Assembly: GCA_964343195.1 (NCBI GenBank) | Contig: CAYFIR010000039.1 | Location: 1-46,795, forward strand | Source of the DNA: CAYVAP01 sp964343195 | GTDB lineage: Bacteria; Bacteroidota; Bacteroidia; J057 | Length of the DNA stretch: 46,795 nt | Reading direction: 5' to 3' | In this document: positions 8,462-16,069 of the stretch, in pieces | How positions within the stretch are numbered: the first letter of the stretch is position 1 | Layout of the letters: the number at the start of each line of letters is the position of its first letter | The notes under the pieces: model-generated | The model's database searches: none | What the model was told of the DNA's origin: nothing | What the model saw: the letters and a program-made list of their open reading frames with translations, nothing else | Translations under genes and position numbers: made by a program

Positions 8462-11287
8462 TCACCCCTTCTTCACCAGCAACAGCGAATCCAACCTCAC
8501 CCGCGCATCCTCAATCAGTGAGGCCAGTTTTGCCTGCACATCTACGGCGAGCTGAATTTCCTCGGGACGAATCTGCGGATTGCGCTGCTGAAGGGAACGC
8601 AGGCGGTCGATCTCATGGTCGAGGCTGCGCTGCATCTGTTGCTTTGCCTGAAACGTCGCCACGGCGGCTAGCTGCTCCGCAAAATCGGTGGCAAAGTTGA
8701 TCATATCGGGCAGCATAACCTCCACAAATGCCTCGTTATCAAGCAGATCCTCCATACTCCCAGGAATCAACTGCTGATCGAAAGTTTCCACCGGATATTC
8801 TTCAGCTACGTCCTTTCCGGTGTGATCGACCACCACCCGCAGGGGCGTCGGCGGTAAAAAGCGATCGACATGCAGCAGTTGTCCTCCCACCGTTTCCAGC
8901 ACAAACTGGGCTTCCAGCAAAATACCAGGTCGTCCGCCCCGCAACACGCCAAAGCTCGCTGCCCCGGTGTTCGTTCCAAGCACCATGTCAATAGCTCCCG
9001 TCACCATCGGATGGTCCCAACTCAGAAAGGCTACTTCCTCCCGGCTCAGCGCGCGCGCCCGCTCGAAGGTAACGGACATTCCCTCCCCTGGCATTTCCAT
9101 GAAGGCCTCCTTGTGCTGTGGGGGTGGGTACAGCCAAAAGGTATGCGACGCAAGGTCCTCCATCTCTACGTCAAATTGCTCGAAAACGCGGGTCATATAG
9201 CGCTCCAGAGTCGGGTCCTGATCTTCAGAGCGAATCTGCTCCACCAGTTTCTCTGCGACCCTGGGACGAAAGGAATTCATCTCCAGCAGGCGATCACGCC
9301 CATCGGCCAGGGTTTGCTTCAACTGCCGACGAAAATCCGCCGTATCCGCGATCAACTCATCAAGTTCCTGTACCACCTGTGCCGTGGGAGGCGATTGATA
9401 GACTTTTCGCATGCGCTCGCCAAAGGCCTGCATCAACTGATTGCCACCTTCCAGGTTGGTTTCGAAGGCATCCAGCCCCTCATGAAACCAGCGTACCAGT
9501 GCCTCCTGTGGGCTGCCAATGAGGTAGGGCACGTGAATGTGAATGTCCTCCGATTGGCCGATCCGGTCCAGGCGACCGATGCGCTGTTCCAGCAATTCGG
9601 GATGGGGAGGCAGGTCAAACAGCACGAGGTGATGAGCGAATTGAAAATTACGGCCTTCGCTGCCGATTTCTGAACAAAGCAGCAACCGCGCACCATCTGG
9701 CTCGGCAAACCAGGCCGCATTGCGGTCGCGCTGTACGATGGTCAGGTCTTCGTGAAAGACGCCGACTTTTTCCCGGACGCGCTTGCGCAGGGCTTCTTCC
9801 AGAGCGAGTACCTTGGCTTTGGTACGGCAAATGAGCAGGATTTTGGCCGGAGCTACCTGTTCGATCAGGCCAATGAGCCACTGCACCCTGGGGTCGGTCT
9901 TGAACCAAAAGGTCGGCGGCTGTGTGGGAGCAGGTACCAATCCCATATCCCGCTCAAATTCCTGTTTCAGGCGCTTTGGCCAGCGGTCATCACCAGCTTC
10001 CGCCTCCAGAGGAGCAAGGTGAGCCTTTCGCTTCGGGAAGCCCTCCATCGCAGCGCGGGTATTCCGAAATATCACCCGTCCCGGCCCGTGCTGATCGAGC
10101 AATTCCTCGATGAGGTGATCACGCGCCTCGTCGTCGCCCTCCATGAACGCCGCCACATGCGCCGGATCGACCAGGGATTTCAGCAGCTTGGTATCTGACT
10201 TATTCAAAGACTCGCCCTCGGAAAGCTTAGCGACGAGATCCGCGACTTCCCGATGGTCCTGCGACTCCTGCTGAAAGGCTTCAAAATCGGAATAGCGATC
10301 CGGGTCGAGCAGCCGCAGGCGTGCAAAGTGGCTTTCCAGCCCCAACTGCTCAGGCGTCGCGGTCAGGAGCAACAGTCCTTGCGCATTGCGGCTCAGGGCT
10401 TCTACAATTTGGTATTCACGGCTGGCTTCCTCCACCGACCAGGCGAGGTGGTGGGCTTCGTCCACCACCAACATGTCCCAGTTCGCGGTAAGCGCCTGAC
10501 GGGCCCGCTTCTCCGACCCGGCCAGGAATTCGGTGCTGCAAATCACCAATTGGTCGTCGAAGAAGGGATTTCCCTCTGGGGCGCTTTCGTCCAGCGCGGC
10601 GCAGCGTTCCTCGTCAAAGATGTGGAACCAGAGGTTGAAGCGGCGCAGGATTTCCACAAACCACTGGTGAACCAACGATTCCGGCACCAGGATCAGCACC
10701 CGGTCGATGCGCCCGCTGAGCAGCAGTCGGTGCAGGATCAGGGAAGCCTCAATGGTTTTCCCCAGGCCCACTTCGTCCGACAGCAACACCCGTGGCGCGT
10801 AGCGGCTGCTCACCTCATGGGCGATGTAGAGCTGATGTGGAATCAGGTCGATGCGTCCGCCGACAAAGCCACTGATCGGCGACAGCCTCCGCCGATAATC
10901 GTGCTGAAGCGTCTCCCGACGCAGCGAAAACAGGGTGGGAACGTCCACATTTCCCCTGGCGAGGAGGTCATCGACCCCGTGCTTGACCGCCACATCACCC
11001 AGTTCGGCCTCGGGGATCACCCGATCGGCCCCGATATACCAGATGAGGTCATTTTGCTCCTGCACGCGCTCGATGAGCATGGGCTGCTGTTGGGTATCCA
11101 CGATGGTGTCGCCCACCTTGAACAACACCCTCCGCAAGGGCGCATTGTCCTCAGCGTAAAGCCGCGTCTCCCCCGCCGTTGGAAAATGGATTTTGACCCG
11201 GCCACCGCCCGTTTCGGTCACGATGCCGATGCCTAGTTCTGGCTCTCCTTCACTGGTGTAGCGTTGGTCGGGGGTGAAATGGGTCAT
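8462..11287 (-). CDS. rapA: RNA polymerase-associated SNF2-type ATPase RapA
   Basis: This is a Swi2/Snf2 ATPase that binds RNA polymerase and recycles it after stalled or post-termination complexes. The 941 residues compare with 968 in E. coli. The N-terminal Tudor-like RapA_N region (about 5-105) has the typical ELGIGIV...VKIHFP...TRLYAEDNAPLRRV pattern. The helicase motifs follow in order: Walker A DEVGLGKT (171-178), DEAH (276-279) and LLLLTATPEQLG (motif III). In the C-terminal lobe come a C-x-E-I-G-S-E-G-R-N-F-Q motif and the motif VI arginines in EQRIGRLDRIGQ. The C-terminal regulatory domain follows. It looks intact, with the start at the only plausible ATG. It is a lone gene with divergent Uma2 upstream. 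Confidence 0.93.
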   Translation of the reverse strand: MTHFTPDQRYTSEGEPELGIGIVTETGGGRVKIHFPTAGETRLYAEDNAPLRRVLFKVGDTIVDTQQQPMLIERVQEQNDLIWYIGADRVIPEAELGDVAVKHGVDDLLARGNVDVPTLFSLRRETLQHDYRRRLSPISGFVGGRIDLIPHQLYIAHEVSSRYAPRVLLSDEVGLGKTIEASLILHRLLLSGRIDRVLILVPESLVHQWFVEILRRFNLWFHIFDEERCAALDESAPEGNPFFDDQLVICSTEFLAGSEKRARQALTANWDMLVVDEAHHLAWSVEEASREYQIVEALSRNAQGLLLLTATPEQLGLESHFARLRLLDPDRYSDFEAFQQESQDHREVADLVAKLSEGESLNKSDTKLLKSLVDPAHVAAFMEGDDEARDHLIEELLDQHGPGRVIFRNTRAAMEGFPKRKAHLAPLEAEAGDDRWPKRLKQEFERDMGLVPAPTQPPTFWFKTDPRVQWLIGLIEQVAPAKILLICRTKAKVLALEEALRKRVREKVGVFHEDLTIVQRDRNAAWFAEPDGARLLLCSEIGSEGRNFQFAHHLVLFDLPPHPELLEQRIGRLDRIGQSEDIHIHVPYLIGSPQEALVRWFHEGLDAFETNLEGGNQLMQAFGERMRKVYQSPPTAQVVQELDELIADTADFRRQLKQTLADGRDRLLEMNSFRPRVAEKLVEQIRSEDQDPTLERYMTRVFEQFDVEMEDLASHTFWLYPPPQHKEAFMEMPGEGMSVTFERARALSREEVAFLSWDHPMVTGAIDMVLGTNTGAASFGVLRGGRPGILLEAQFVLETVGGQLLHVDRFLPPTPLRVVVDHTGKDVAEEYPVETFDQQLIPGSMEDLLDNEAFVEVMLPDMINFATDFAEQLAAVATFQAKQQMQRSLDHEIDRLRSLQQRNPQIRPEEIQLAVDVQAKLASLIEDARVRLDSLLLVKKG

Positions 11288-11641
11288 GGGGGATGTTGGG
11301 TTTGTTTATGGAAATGGGGCTCCAAGATCGGACAAAATTAGCGAATTCTCCCAGGCGAAGTAGCAGGAACAGCAGTGCCTTGTCGCCATACAGCAAGCGA
11401 CATCTTCCTTTTTTCCAAGGAAGACTCTCGACGGTTTTTTCTATCTTGGAATGAAAAGTAGTTTGACAGAATTAAATAGGTATGAAGTATATGAGGATAT
11501 GGAGGTAAATCGCTGCTCAAGACCTTCAGACCCTTCGGCCGCTACTTCGGCTTCGCTCAGCACAAGGCTCAGGGCAGCGCCTCTATTTGCTCCATACCTC
11601 TCATTTATAGTTATTTTCGGCCTCCTACAAAGACAGCGCTC
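11288..11641. other. gene-less 354-bp divergent spacer between rapA and the Uma2 gene
   Basis: No coding region is supported. It holds both promoters by position. A GC-rich phrase at about 11520-11580 (cttcggccgctacttcggcttcgctcag and its continuation) can form several short hairpins and looks like dispersed repeat material. A short hairpin is possible around 11405-11425 (TTCC...GGAA). Confidence 0.4.
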
Positions 11642-12310
11642 ATGGCCTTTTCCCTGTATCACCAGCTCCTCAATGCTCCCGATCTCAAGCTACTGATCGA
11701 CCGGGTGCAGCAACAGCTTGCCGCTGAAGAACAAAAGCGGCAGGAATTTTACGACTGGCTCACACCTGACATCAAGGCTGAATTCATCAATGGGGAAATT
11801 GTGATGCATTCGCCTGCGAAAGGGCGCCACCTATTCGCCAGCAAGCGACTATTTACTCTGCTGGAAGTTTACACCTCCACGAGAAAAATTGGCGTGGTAC
11901 ACACCGAAAAAGCCCTGGTCGCCCTTACGCGCAACGATTACGAGCCAGACATTTGCTACTGGAAGCCCGAGAAAGCCGACACCTTCGACGATGATACCAT
12001 GCGACACCCTGCGCCCGACCTGGTCGTAGAGGTGCTATCGCGCAGCACAGAAGCCCGGGATCGTGGCATCAAATTCAAGGATTACGCCGCCCACGGTGTA
12101 CAGGAATACTGGATCATCGATCCTTTCGAGCAGACGGTGGAGACTTACGAGTTGGACCAGGACCTGAAGCGCTACGAACCCGTGGAGCCGTTGACCATCA
12201 AGGACATATTGCGCAGTCAGGTGGTGGCAGGATTTGATATTCCAGTGCGGGCGATTTTTGAAGCGGAGGCCTATGGAGAAGCGCTGAAAGGGTTGTTGGG
12301 AGAGGAATGA
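11642..12310 (+). CDS. Uma2 family endonuclease-like protein (DUF820)
   Basis: Encodes 222 residues of the Uma2 family, a PD-(D/E)XK nuclease fold that is very common in cyanobacteria and some Bacteroidota and whose role is unknown. Diagnostic features are the KAEFINGEIVMHSPAKGRH opening, YEPDICYWK (catalytic Asp strand), PDLVVEVLSRSTEARDRGIK (Glu strand) and the DYAAHGVQEYWIIDP tail motif. The ~40 residues before the domain are charged. The gene is immediately followed (about 20 bp) by xisI debris, so its original downstream context has been lost. It looks intact. Confidence 0.9.
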   Translation: MAFSLYHQLLNAPDLKLLIDRVQQQLAAEEQKRQEFYDWLTPDIKAEFINGEIVMHSPAKGRHLFASKRLFTLLEVYTSTRKIGVVHTEKALVALTRNDYEPDICYWKPEKADTFDDDTMRHPAPDLVVEVLSRSTEARDRGIKFKDYAAHGVQEYWIIDPFEQTVETYELDQDLKRYEPVEPLTIKDILRSQVVAGFDIPVRAIFEAEAYGEALKGLLGEE

Positions 12311-12329
12311 GAGTAGCACCATTCATTAG

Positions 12330-12452
12330 CTAGCCCACTATCGAAAGGCCATCACCGCGATCCTGGAGGAACATGCTGCCTACCTGCCAGCGAATTTCGA
12401 TCAAGTCGAGCGGCAGGTATTTGCCGATACCGAGCGGGATCACCGTCAACTG
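12330..12452 (+). pseudogene. xisI: 5' fragment of xisI
   Basis: Forty-one codons (LAHYRKAI..AILEEHAAYLPA and onward to FADTERDHRQL) match the start of the intact xisI at 32208, differing at only a few positions, with highly similar DNA. The start codon is gone: an in-frame TAG lies directly upstream. After codon 41 the homology stops abruptly and the same frame runs into a T9SS sorting-domain remnant. It is a decayed, recombined fragment. Confidence 0.85.
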
Positions 12453-12458
12453 ATAAAG

Positions 12459-12626
12459 GAGGCCTGGCAAGCGACAGTCCTGGATCTGCAAGGGCGCTCG
12501 CTGATACAACAAAATCTGTCCGCCGCGACTAGTCAGCTTGATCGCTCTCATCTCCCGACGGGGTACCGGCTGCGACTGTCTGATGGCGAGCAGGGGATGC
12601 AAAACATCCCGCTTGAGAAGTGGTGA
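12459..12626 (+). pseudogene. remnant of a T9SS type A C-terminal sorting domain
   Basis: In frame with the preceding xisI fragment, this encodes VLDLQGRSLIQQ...TSQLDRSHLPTGYRLRLSDG...PLEKW and a stop. The order 'Asp-x-x-Gly-Arg', 'Leu-Pro-x-Gly-Tyr' and a short final beta-strand is the pattern of Por secretion (type IX) C-terminal sorting domains. Only the last ~55 residues of the former secreted protein remain. A more decayed copy lies at about 25283-25326. Confidence 0.65.
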
Positions 12627-12651
12627 TTGATCCCCATAGTTGAGATGAAAA

Positions 12652-12677
12652 AGGGCCATTCCGGAGGGAGTGGCCCT
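12652..12677 (+). terminator. terminator-like hairpin (AGGGCCA/TGGCCCT)
   Basis: A 7-bp stem AGGGCCA...TGGCCCT with a 12-nt loop lies 25 bp after the sorting-domain stop codon. The same hairpin in the same setting occurs at 25346-25377, so it is part of a duplicated block. The T-run is weak. Confidence 0.5.
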
Positions 12678-12742
12678 GTTAGGTTTTGGGTTTCACTATT
12701 TCCACTCCTTGTGTCTTGTTAGTCCATCGATAGATAGAATGC

Positions 12743-12812
12743 CATAAAATTGATCTGGGCGCAGCCGAAAGAAACTGGCAGAAGATCAGTGTGTGGGTTA
12801 GGAATTTCATTT
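12743..12812 (+). pseudogene. xisH: internal fragment of xisH
   Basis: DNA and translation (IKIDLGA-AERNWQKISVWVRNFI, interrupted here for clarity) match the PD-(D/E)XK core of the intact xisH at 31804, from the QIDLGA strand to the EVKSF strand, with a 12-nt deletion after GGCGC. The catalytic Glu of E-x-K is lost. The same deletion is present in the fragment at 25442, which shows common descent of the two blocks. Confidence 0.75.
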
Positions 12813-12864
12813 GTCCTTAGACCATGCGACGCGGCAGATTCATGGTTAGACATTTTCCGAGACA

Positions 12865-13371
12865 TCACTCGGAAAGCTCCATTCCCAAGGTGAGCAGCCC
12901 GAGTCCAGCCATGATCCAACCAAGGGTTCGGACGCCTTCATTTTCAGAGGTGGTGGCTAATACTACTCCACCGACGGCGACGCCTCCACTCACGATACGG
13001 GTTTGCTGGCTGTAGGGGACTCCCTTTTGTACCCAATTAGCAAAGTGTTCGCAGTTTTGAAGAACAAACTTATAGGCAGCCTGATCTTGAGAGGATAAAG
13101 CACGGTTGACAGCAGCTTTACGCTCATAATCATTGCCTACAAAGGGATTGAGGCGTACGGGCGCATAATCTTCGGTCAGTTCAGCGACCTCTTCAGGGGT
13201 GAGGCGAACCACGCCACGCCCTATCATATTGGCCATAAACACTGGATGTCGGTTCCGATCATAGCCTAAGTAAAGGATGTAGTGGGCGAGGAGGCCAATG
13301 TTCTTCTTACGAGCTACGATGGCATCTGCTGGGCGAAGCTGATTAATGCGGATAAAGTCCTGTAAAGTCAT
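12865..13371 (-). CDS. LRAT/NC-domain (NlpC/P60-like) protein with C-terminal hydrophobic hairpin
   Basis: Encodes 168 residues. A permuted papain-like LRAT fold is suggested by LRPADAIVAR..LLAHYILYLGY (His30) and the strongly diagnostic QNCEHFANWV (Cys107). Family members are acyltransferases, phospholipases or amidases. Two glycine-rich hydrophobic segments (about 127-142 and 150-163) at the C terminus could insert into a membrane. I prefer the ATG at 13371 to the longer frame from 13461, because the extra 30 codons would be made of a perfect palindrome and have no family counterpart. It follows the unknown 304-residue gene on the same strand and may be the last member of that pair. LRAT/NlpC-P60 proteins occur as effectors in conflict systems; any such role here is inference. 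Confidence 0.75.
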   Translation of the reverse strand: MTLQDFIRINQLRPADAIVARKKNIGLLAHYILYLGYDRNRHPVFMANMIGRGVVRLTPEEVAELTEDYAPVRLNPFVGNDYERKAAVNRALSSQDQAAYKFVLQNCEHFANWVQKGVPYSQQTRIVSGGVAVGGVVLATTSENEGVRTLGWIMAGLGLLTLGMELSE

Positions 13372-13428
13372 AACTGAAAGATTTGTGATTTTTTTTAGTA
13401 TGAACGGCGCCATTACTAATAAGATTGG

Positions 13429-13458
13429 ATGCAACTTGTTGCTAGCAACAAGTTGCAT
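13429..13458. terminator. perfect 30-bp palindrome between two genes
   Basis: ATGCAACTTGTTGC-TA-GCAACAAGTTGCAT reads identically on both strands, giving 14-bp arms with a 2-bp centre. It begins 4 bp after the stop codon of the 304-residue gene and lies about 58 bp before the preferred start of the LRAT gene. A transcript would form a very stable hairpin. It could be a terminator/attenuator or a processing site. There is no U-run directly after it. Confidence 0.7.
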
Positions 13459-13461
13459 CAT

Positions 13462-14376
13462 TTAGCGACTTCGAACTCGCGCTAAAATTGCTCCTATGTC
13501 ATTGAAAATGTGCTGCTTACTGTCTTGAGCAGCATTGATTCTACTACTCATCGTCCGGACGTTTTTTAAGAAAGGTTGCCGGTTGGCATCAACCAGCATC
13601 ATTTCTACGGCCTGCCAGAAGCTGCCTTTGCGATCGGCTTTTACAAGCTTGATTGCCTTTTCCTCCTTCCACAGTATATAGAATAGCCTGATCAGGTGTT
13701 CCTTCTTGTCCCTGTTGCAGCGGACTTGGCTTCCTGGCTTGCCAAAGGCGTTAGAGAATTCTGATACTGATTTGATCAGGTTATAGTCTGCATGAGCCAA
13801 TAGGTTGGCGAGTTTAGCTAGCTGATCCGGTGTCCATTGCCAAGATAGGTAAAGGCTCTGTGCAGTTGATTCCTGATGCTCTTGATCTTCTGCTATGGTA
13901 TCCAATTTTCCCGGGACCAACTGTTTCATGGCTTCGATTTGGAGTAGCTGGTACACATCATCCTTGTCGTAGCCATGCAGGTAGGTCGCTCCATCCAGAC
14001 CTGACACAAAAGCACTATGGAATATGTGGTAGAACCCTTCATCCTCAAGGGATATTTCGAGCATGATTAAACGAACCAATTTAGCAATGGCCTGCTTGAC
14101 ACGGAGTTTCTCTTCTCCAGCTAACTGTATGACAACCTTTTCGTTGATCTCGTGCAGCCAGCGCATAGCGAGTTTTTTGATACTTGGCAACGGGATGGCC
14201 CTGGGATCGCCCTGATATGCTTGATGCCAATCCTGCAAAGCTTGGATACCAGAAAACAAAATGGGGGCTACGGAATAGGTCTCGATGATACGAACCATTT
14301 CTTCCCGTCCCTCGCCCAAGAAATGCTGATCGACAAGGAGGAGGAGGTCGGATTCTGATTGGATGTGCTGGAACAT
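13462..14376 (-). CDS. protein of unknown function, 304 aa
   Basis: I do not recognise this protein. It is largely alpha-helical and soluble, with no signal peptide, no P-loop and no obvious catalytic motif. The N-terminal half reads as a helical bundle. The C-terminal third is Lys/Arg-rich (NRDKKEHLIRLFYILWKEEK) and ends RVRSR, which would suit nucleic-acid or protein binding. It lies 137 bp downstream of the DndE-HerA gene on the same strand and upstream of the LRAT-domain gene, so it may be an accessory of the modification operon or form a separate pair with the LRAT protein. A terminator-like hairpin in the gap (opposite orientation) weakly favours separation. Confidence 0.6.
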   Translation of the reverse strand: MFQHIQSESDLLLLVDQHFLGEGREEMVRIIETYSVAPILFSGIQALQDWHQAYQGDPRAIPLPSIKKLAMRWLHEINEKVVIQLAGEEKLRVKQAIAKLVRLIMLEISLEDEGFYHIFHSAFVSGLDGATYLHGYDKDDVYQLLQIEAMKQLVPGKLDTIAEDQEHQESTAQSLYLSWQWTPDQLAKLANLLAHADYNLIKSVSEFSNAFGKPGSQVRCNRDKKEHLIRLFYILWKEEKAIKLVKADRKGSFWQAVEMMLVDANRQPFLKNVRTMSSRINAAQDSKQHIFNDIGAILARVRSR

Positions 14377-14478
14377 AGAACAATCAAAGGGATGGGTAGG
14401 GGAATTTGAGGACTTCTAATATCTATGGTAGAGTGGAGCCTGGGCTTCGGCCTGCGCCAGTCTCCCCTGAAGAACAGG

Positions 14479-14503
14479 CCACTCCTTATGGGGTGGTTTT
14501 TTT
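14479..14503 (+). terminator. hairpin plus T7 run, plus-strand orientation
   Basis: The stem CCACTCC/GGGGTGG (one G-T pair) with a TAT loop is followed by seven T. It has the form of an intrinsic terminator for plus-strand transcription, yet no plus-strand gene is visible upstream. It may stop antisense transcription into the operon, or end an unannotated small RNA starting near 14390-14450. Confidence 0.45.
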
Positions 14504-14513
14504 CGTCCCTGGC

Positions 14514-16040
14514 TCAATAGTTCTTATAAAACGGCTCGGCTGAGAACTTGACGAACTCTTCGGTCTTGCTGCTGCTGCGGCTGATGACCTGGAAGGGTTC
14601 GAGGCGGGCGATTTCGCTCTGGAGGTCTTTGGCGGTGCGGTTGCTGCAACCGAGGATGTCCTGGATGGAGGAGGCGGAGACGCCTTCGCTTTGGAAGACG
14701 TAGGCGAATTCCAGTAACTCCTGGAAGTTGAAGAATTTTTGCTGGTAGTCGTTGGGGGATTGTGAGGCGAAGAAGACGACGATGCCCTTGGAGCGGCCTT
14801 CGCGGATGATGCGTTGTAGGAAGATGTTCTTTTGGCCGAGGTAGTTGTGGGCTTCGTCGATGACGAGGATGGTGCGAAGGGTGCGGCGGCCGTCCTGGGT
14901 GGGGCTGTCGGGGAGAGAGGCCATCTCTTTGTACAGGCGCTCGATGACCAGGTAACCTACCAATTCCTTTAGAACAGGCATGCGGTGTACGTCGATGATC
15001 ATGGAGCGGTCAGAGATGCGCTCCAGAGGAGGGACAGGAGAGCCATGTGCCCAGAATAGGTCAAAGTTGGCGAGGTCGCGTAGGACTTCGATGAGGGAGT
15101 CGTCGCGTTTGCCTTCTTCTTCATACATGAGTTGGGCCACTTCCAGCACATCGCGGAAGTCTGGGTAAGGAGTGGGCGAGTCTTTGCGCGCAGCATAGGC
15201 CCCCATGATGGCCTCAGTCAAGGCCCCTTTCTGGACCACGCCAAATTTGCTGTTGATGGAAGCGAAGCTCTCGGCTTTCTCACGGGCGGAGAGTTGGATG
15301 GCCTGGTCGTCGTAGCTCGGCAGCACGAAGGGATTGATGGGCAAAGATCCCTGGTTTTGCAATAGCTGGTAGGTGCTGCAGCGGGCTACATCGGTGAATG
15401 CCTGGTTGGTGATGACGTCGCCTTTGTAATCGAAGAAGATAAAATTGGTCTGGTGGTTGGACTGGACGCGGATATCGGCGAGGATCTTGAGGAGAAACTG
15501 GGTTTTGCCTACCCCGGGCTTGCCCATGATGGCCATGTGGGAGTTGGCGTGTTTCTGGGTGTTGTTGATCTCCATGAGCAGGGGATCGTTGTTGAGGACT
15601 TCGCGCCCGATGAAGATGTCGAGGTCTTTGGTTTTGGGGGCGTTGTCCCCGGCCAACTCTACGCGCTCCAGGAGGGCGGTGTACCAACGGTTGAGGTCTT
15701 TGCCCTGAGACTCAAACAACTGCCACAGCATGGCTGCGCCTGCGTCGATGTGGTTTTTGACGATGGATTTATTGGAGTATAGCTCGTCGTCGTCAAAGTC
15801 GGCGCGTTGGTAAGCCTGGGCGACGAGGGCGCGGATGAAGACTTCGTCTTCTTTGAAGAAGGTAGGGCGCTTCATTTCGCCTCCGCTGAAGTTGAGGCTG
15901 CGGGGAACTTGCTCTCCCTGGGTAGCGAGGGAAAGGGCGAAGGCCATCCGAGCGACGACGACTTTGTCGAGCTTGGATTCCATGCGGAGGCCATTGATGT
16001 ATTCGTCGGCTTCCTGGGAGGTGTATAGACGGTCTGCCAT
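14514..16040 (-). CDS. dndE: DndE-HerA fusion: DndE domain joined to HerA/FtsK-like (DUF87) ATPase
   Basis: Encodes 508 residues. Residues ~10-120 match DndE (YINGLRMESKLDKVVVARMA, QGEQVPRSLNFSGGEMKRPT), a small nicked-DNA-binding protein of phosphorothioation systems. Residues ~140-500 are a HerA-type hexameric DNA-pump ATPase: FIGRE entry motif, Walker A GKPGVGKT (173-180), FFDYKGDV, Walker B ILVIDEAH (391-397) and a FFASQSPND sensor. It is the last gene of the seven-gene operon, 29 bp after dndD. HerA ATPases pair with nucleases or SMC-like proteins in several anti-phage systems. The sulfurtransferase DndC is absent, so the domain names describe homology and do not prove phosphorothioation. 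Confidence 0.88.
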   Translation of the reverse strand: MADRLYTSQEADEYINGLRMESKLDKVVVARMAFALSLATQGEQVPRSLNFSGGEMKRPTFFKEDEVFIRALVAQAYQRADFDDDELYSNKSIVKNHIDAGAAMLWQLFESQGKDLNRWYTALLERVELAGDNAPKTKDLDIFIGREVLNNDPLLMEINNTQKHANSHMAIMGKPGVGKTQFLLKILADIRVQSNHQTNFIFFDYKGDVITNQAFTDVARCSTYQLLQNQGSLPINPFVLPSYDDQAIQLSAREKAESFASINSKFGVVQKGALTEAIMGAYAARKDSPTPYPDFRDVLEVAQLMYEEEGKRDDSLIEVLRDLANFDLFWAHGSPVPPLERISDRSMIIDVHRMPVLKELVGYLVIERLYKEMASLPDSPTQDGRRTLRTILVIDEAHNYLGQKNIFLQRIIREGRSKGIVVFFASQSPNDYQQKFFNFQELLEFAYVFQSEGVSASSIQDILGCSNRTAKDLQSEIARLEPFQVISRSSSKTEEFVKFSAEPFYKNY

Positions 16041-16069
16041 GGGGAGTTGTGAGGTTGTGAAGGGGAGTG

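Noticed and set aside
12330..12659. Minus-strand ORF of 109 codons
   Set aside because: The plus strand of the same stretch carries clear xisI and sorting-domain remnants. The minus frame shows nothing recognisable.
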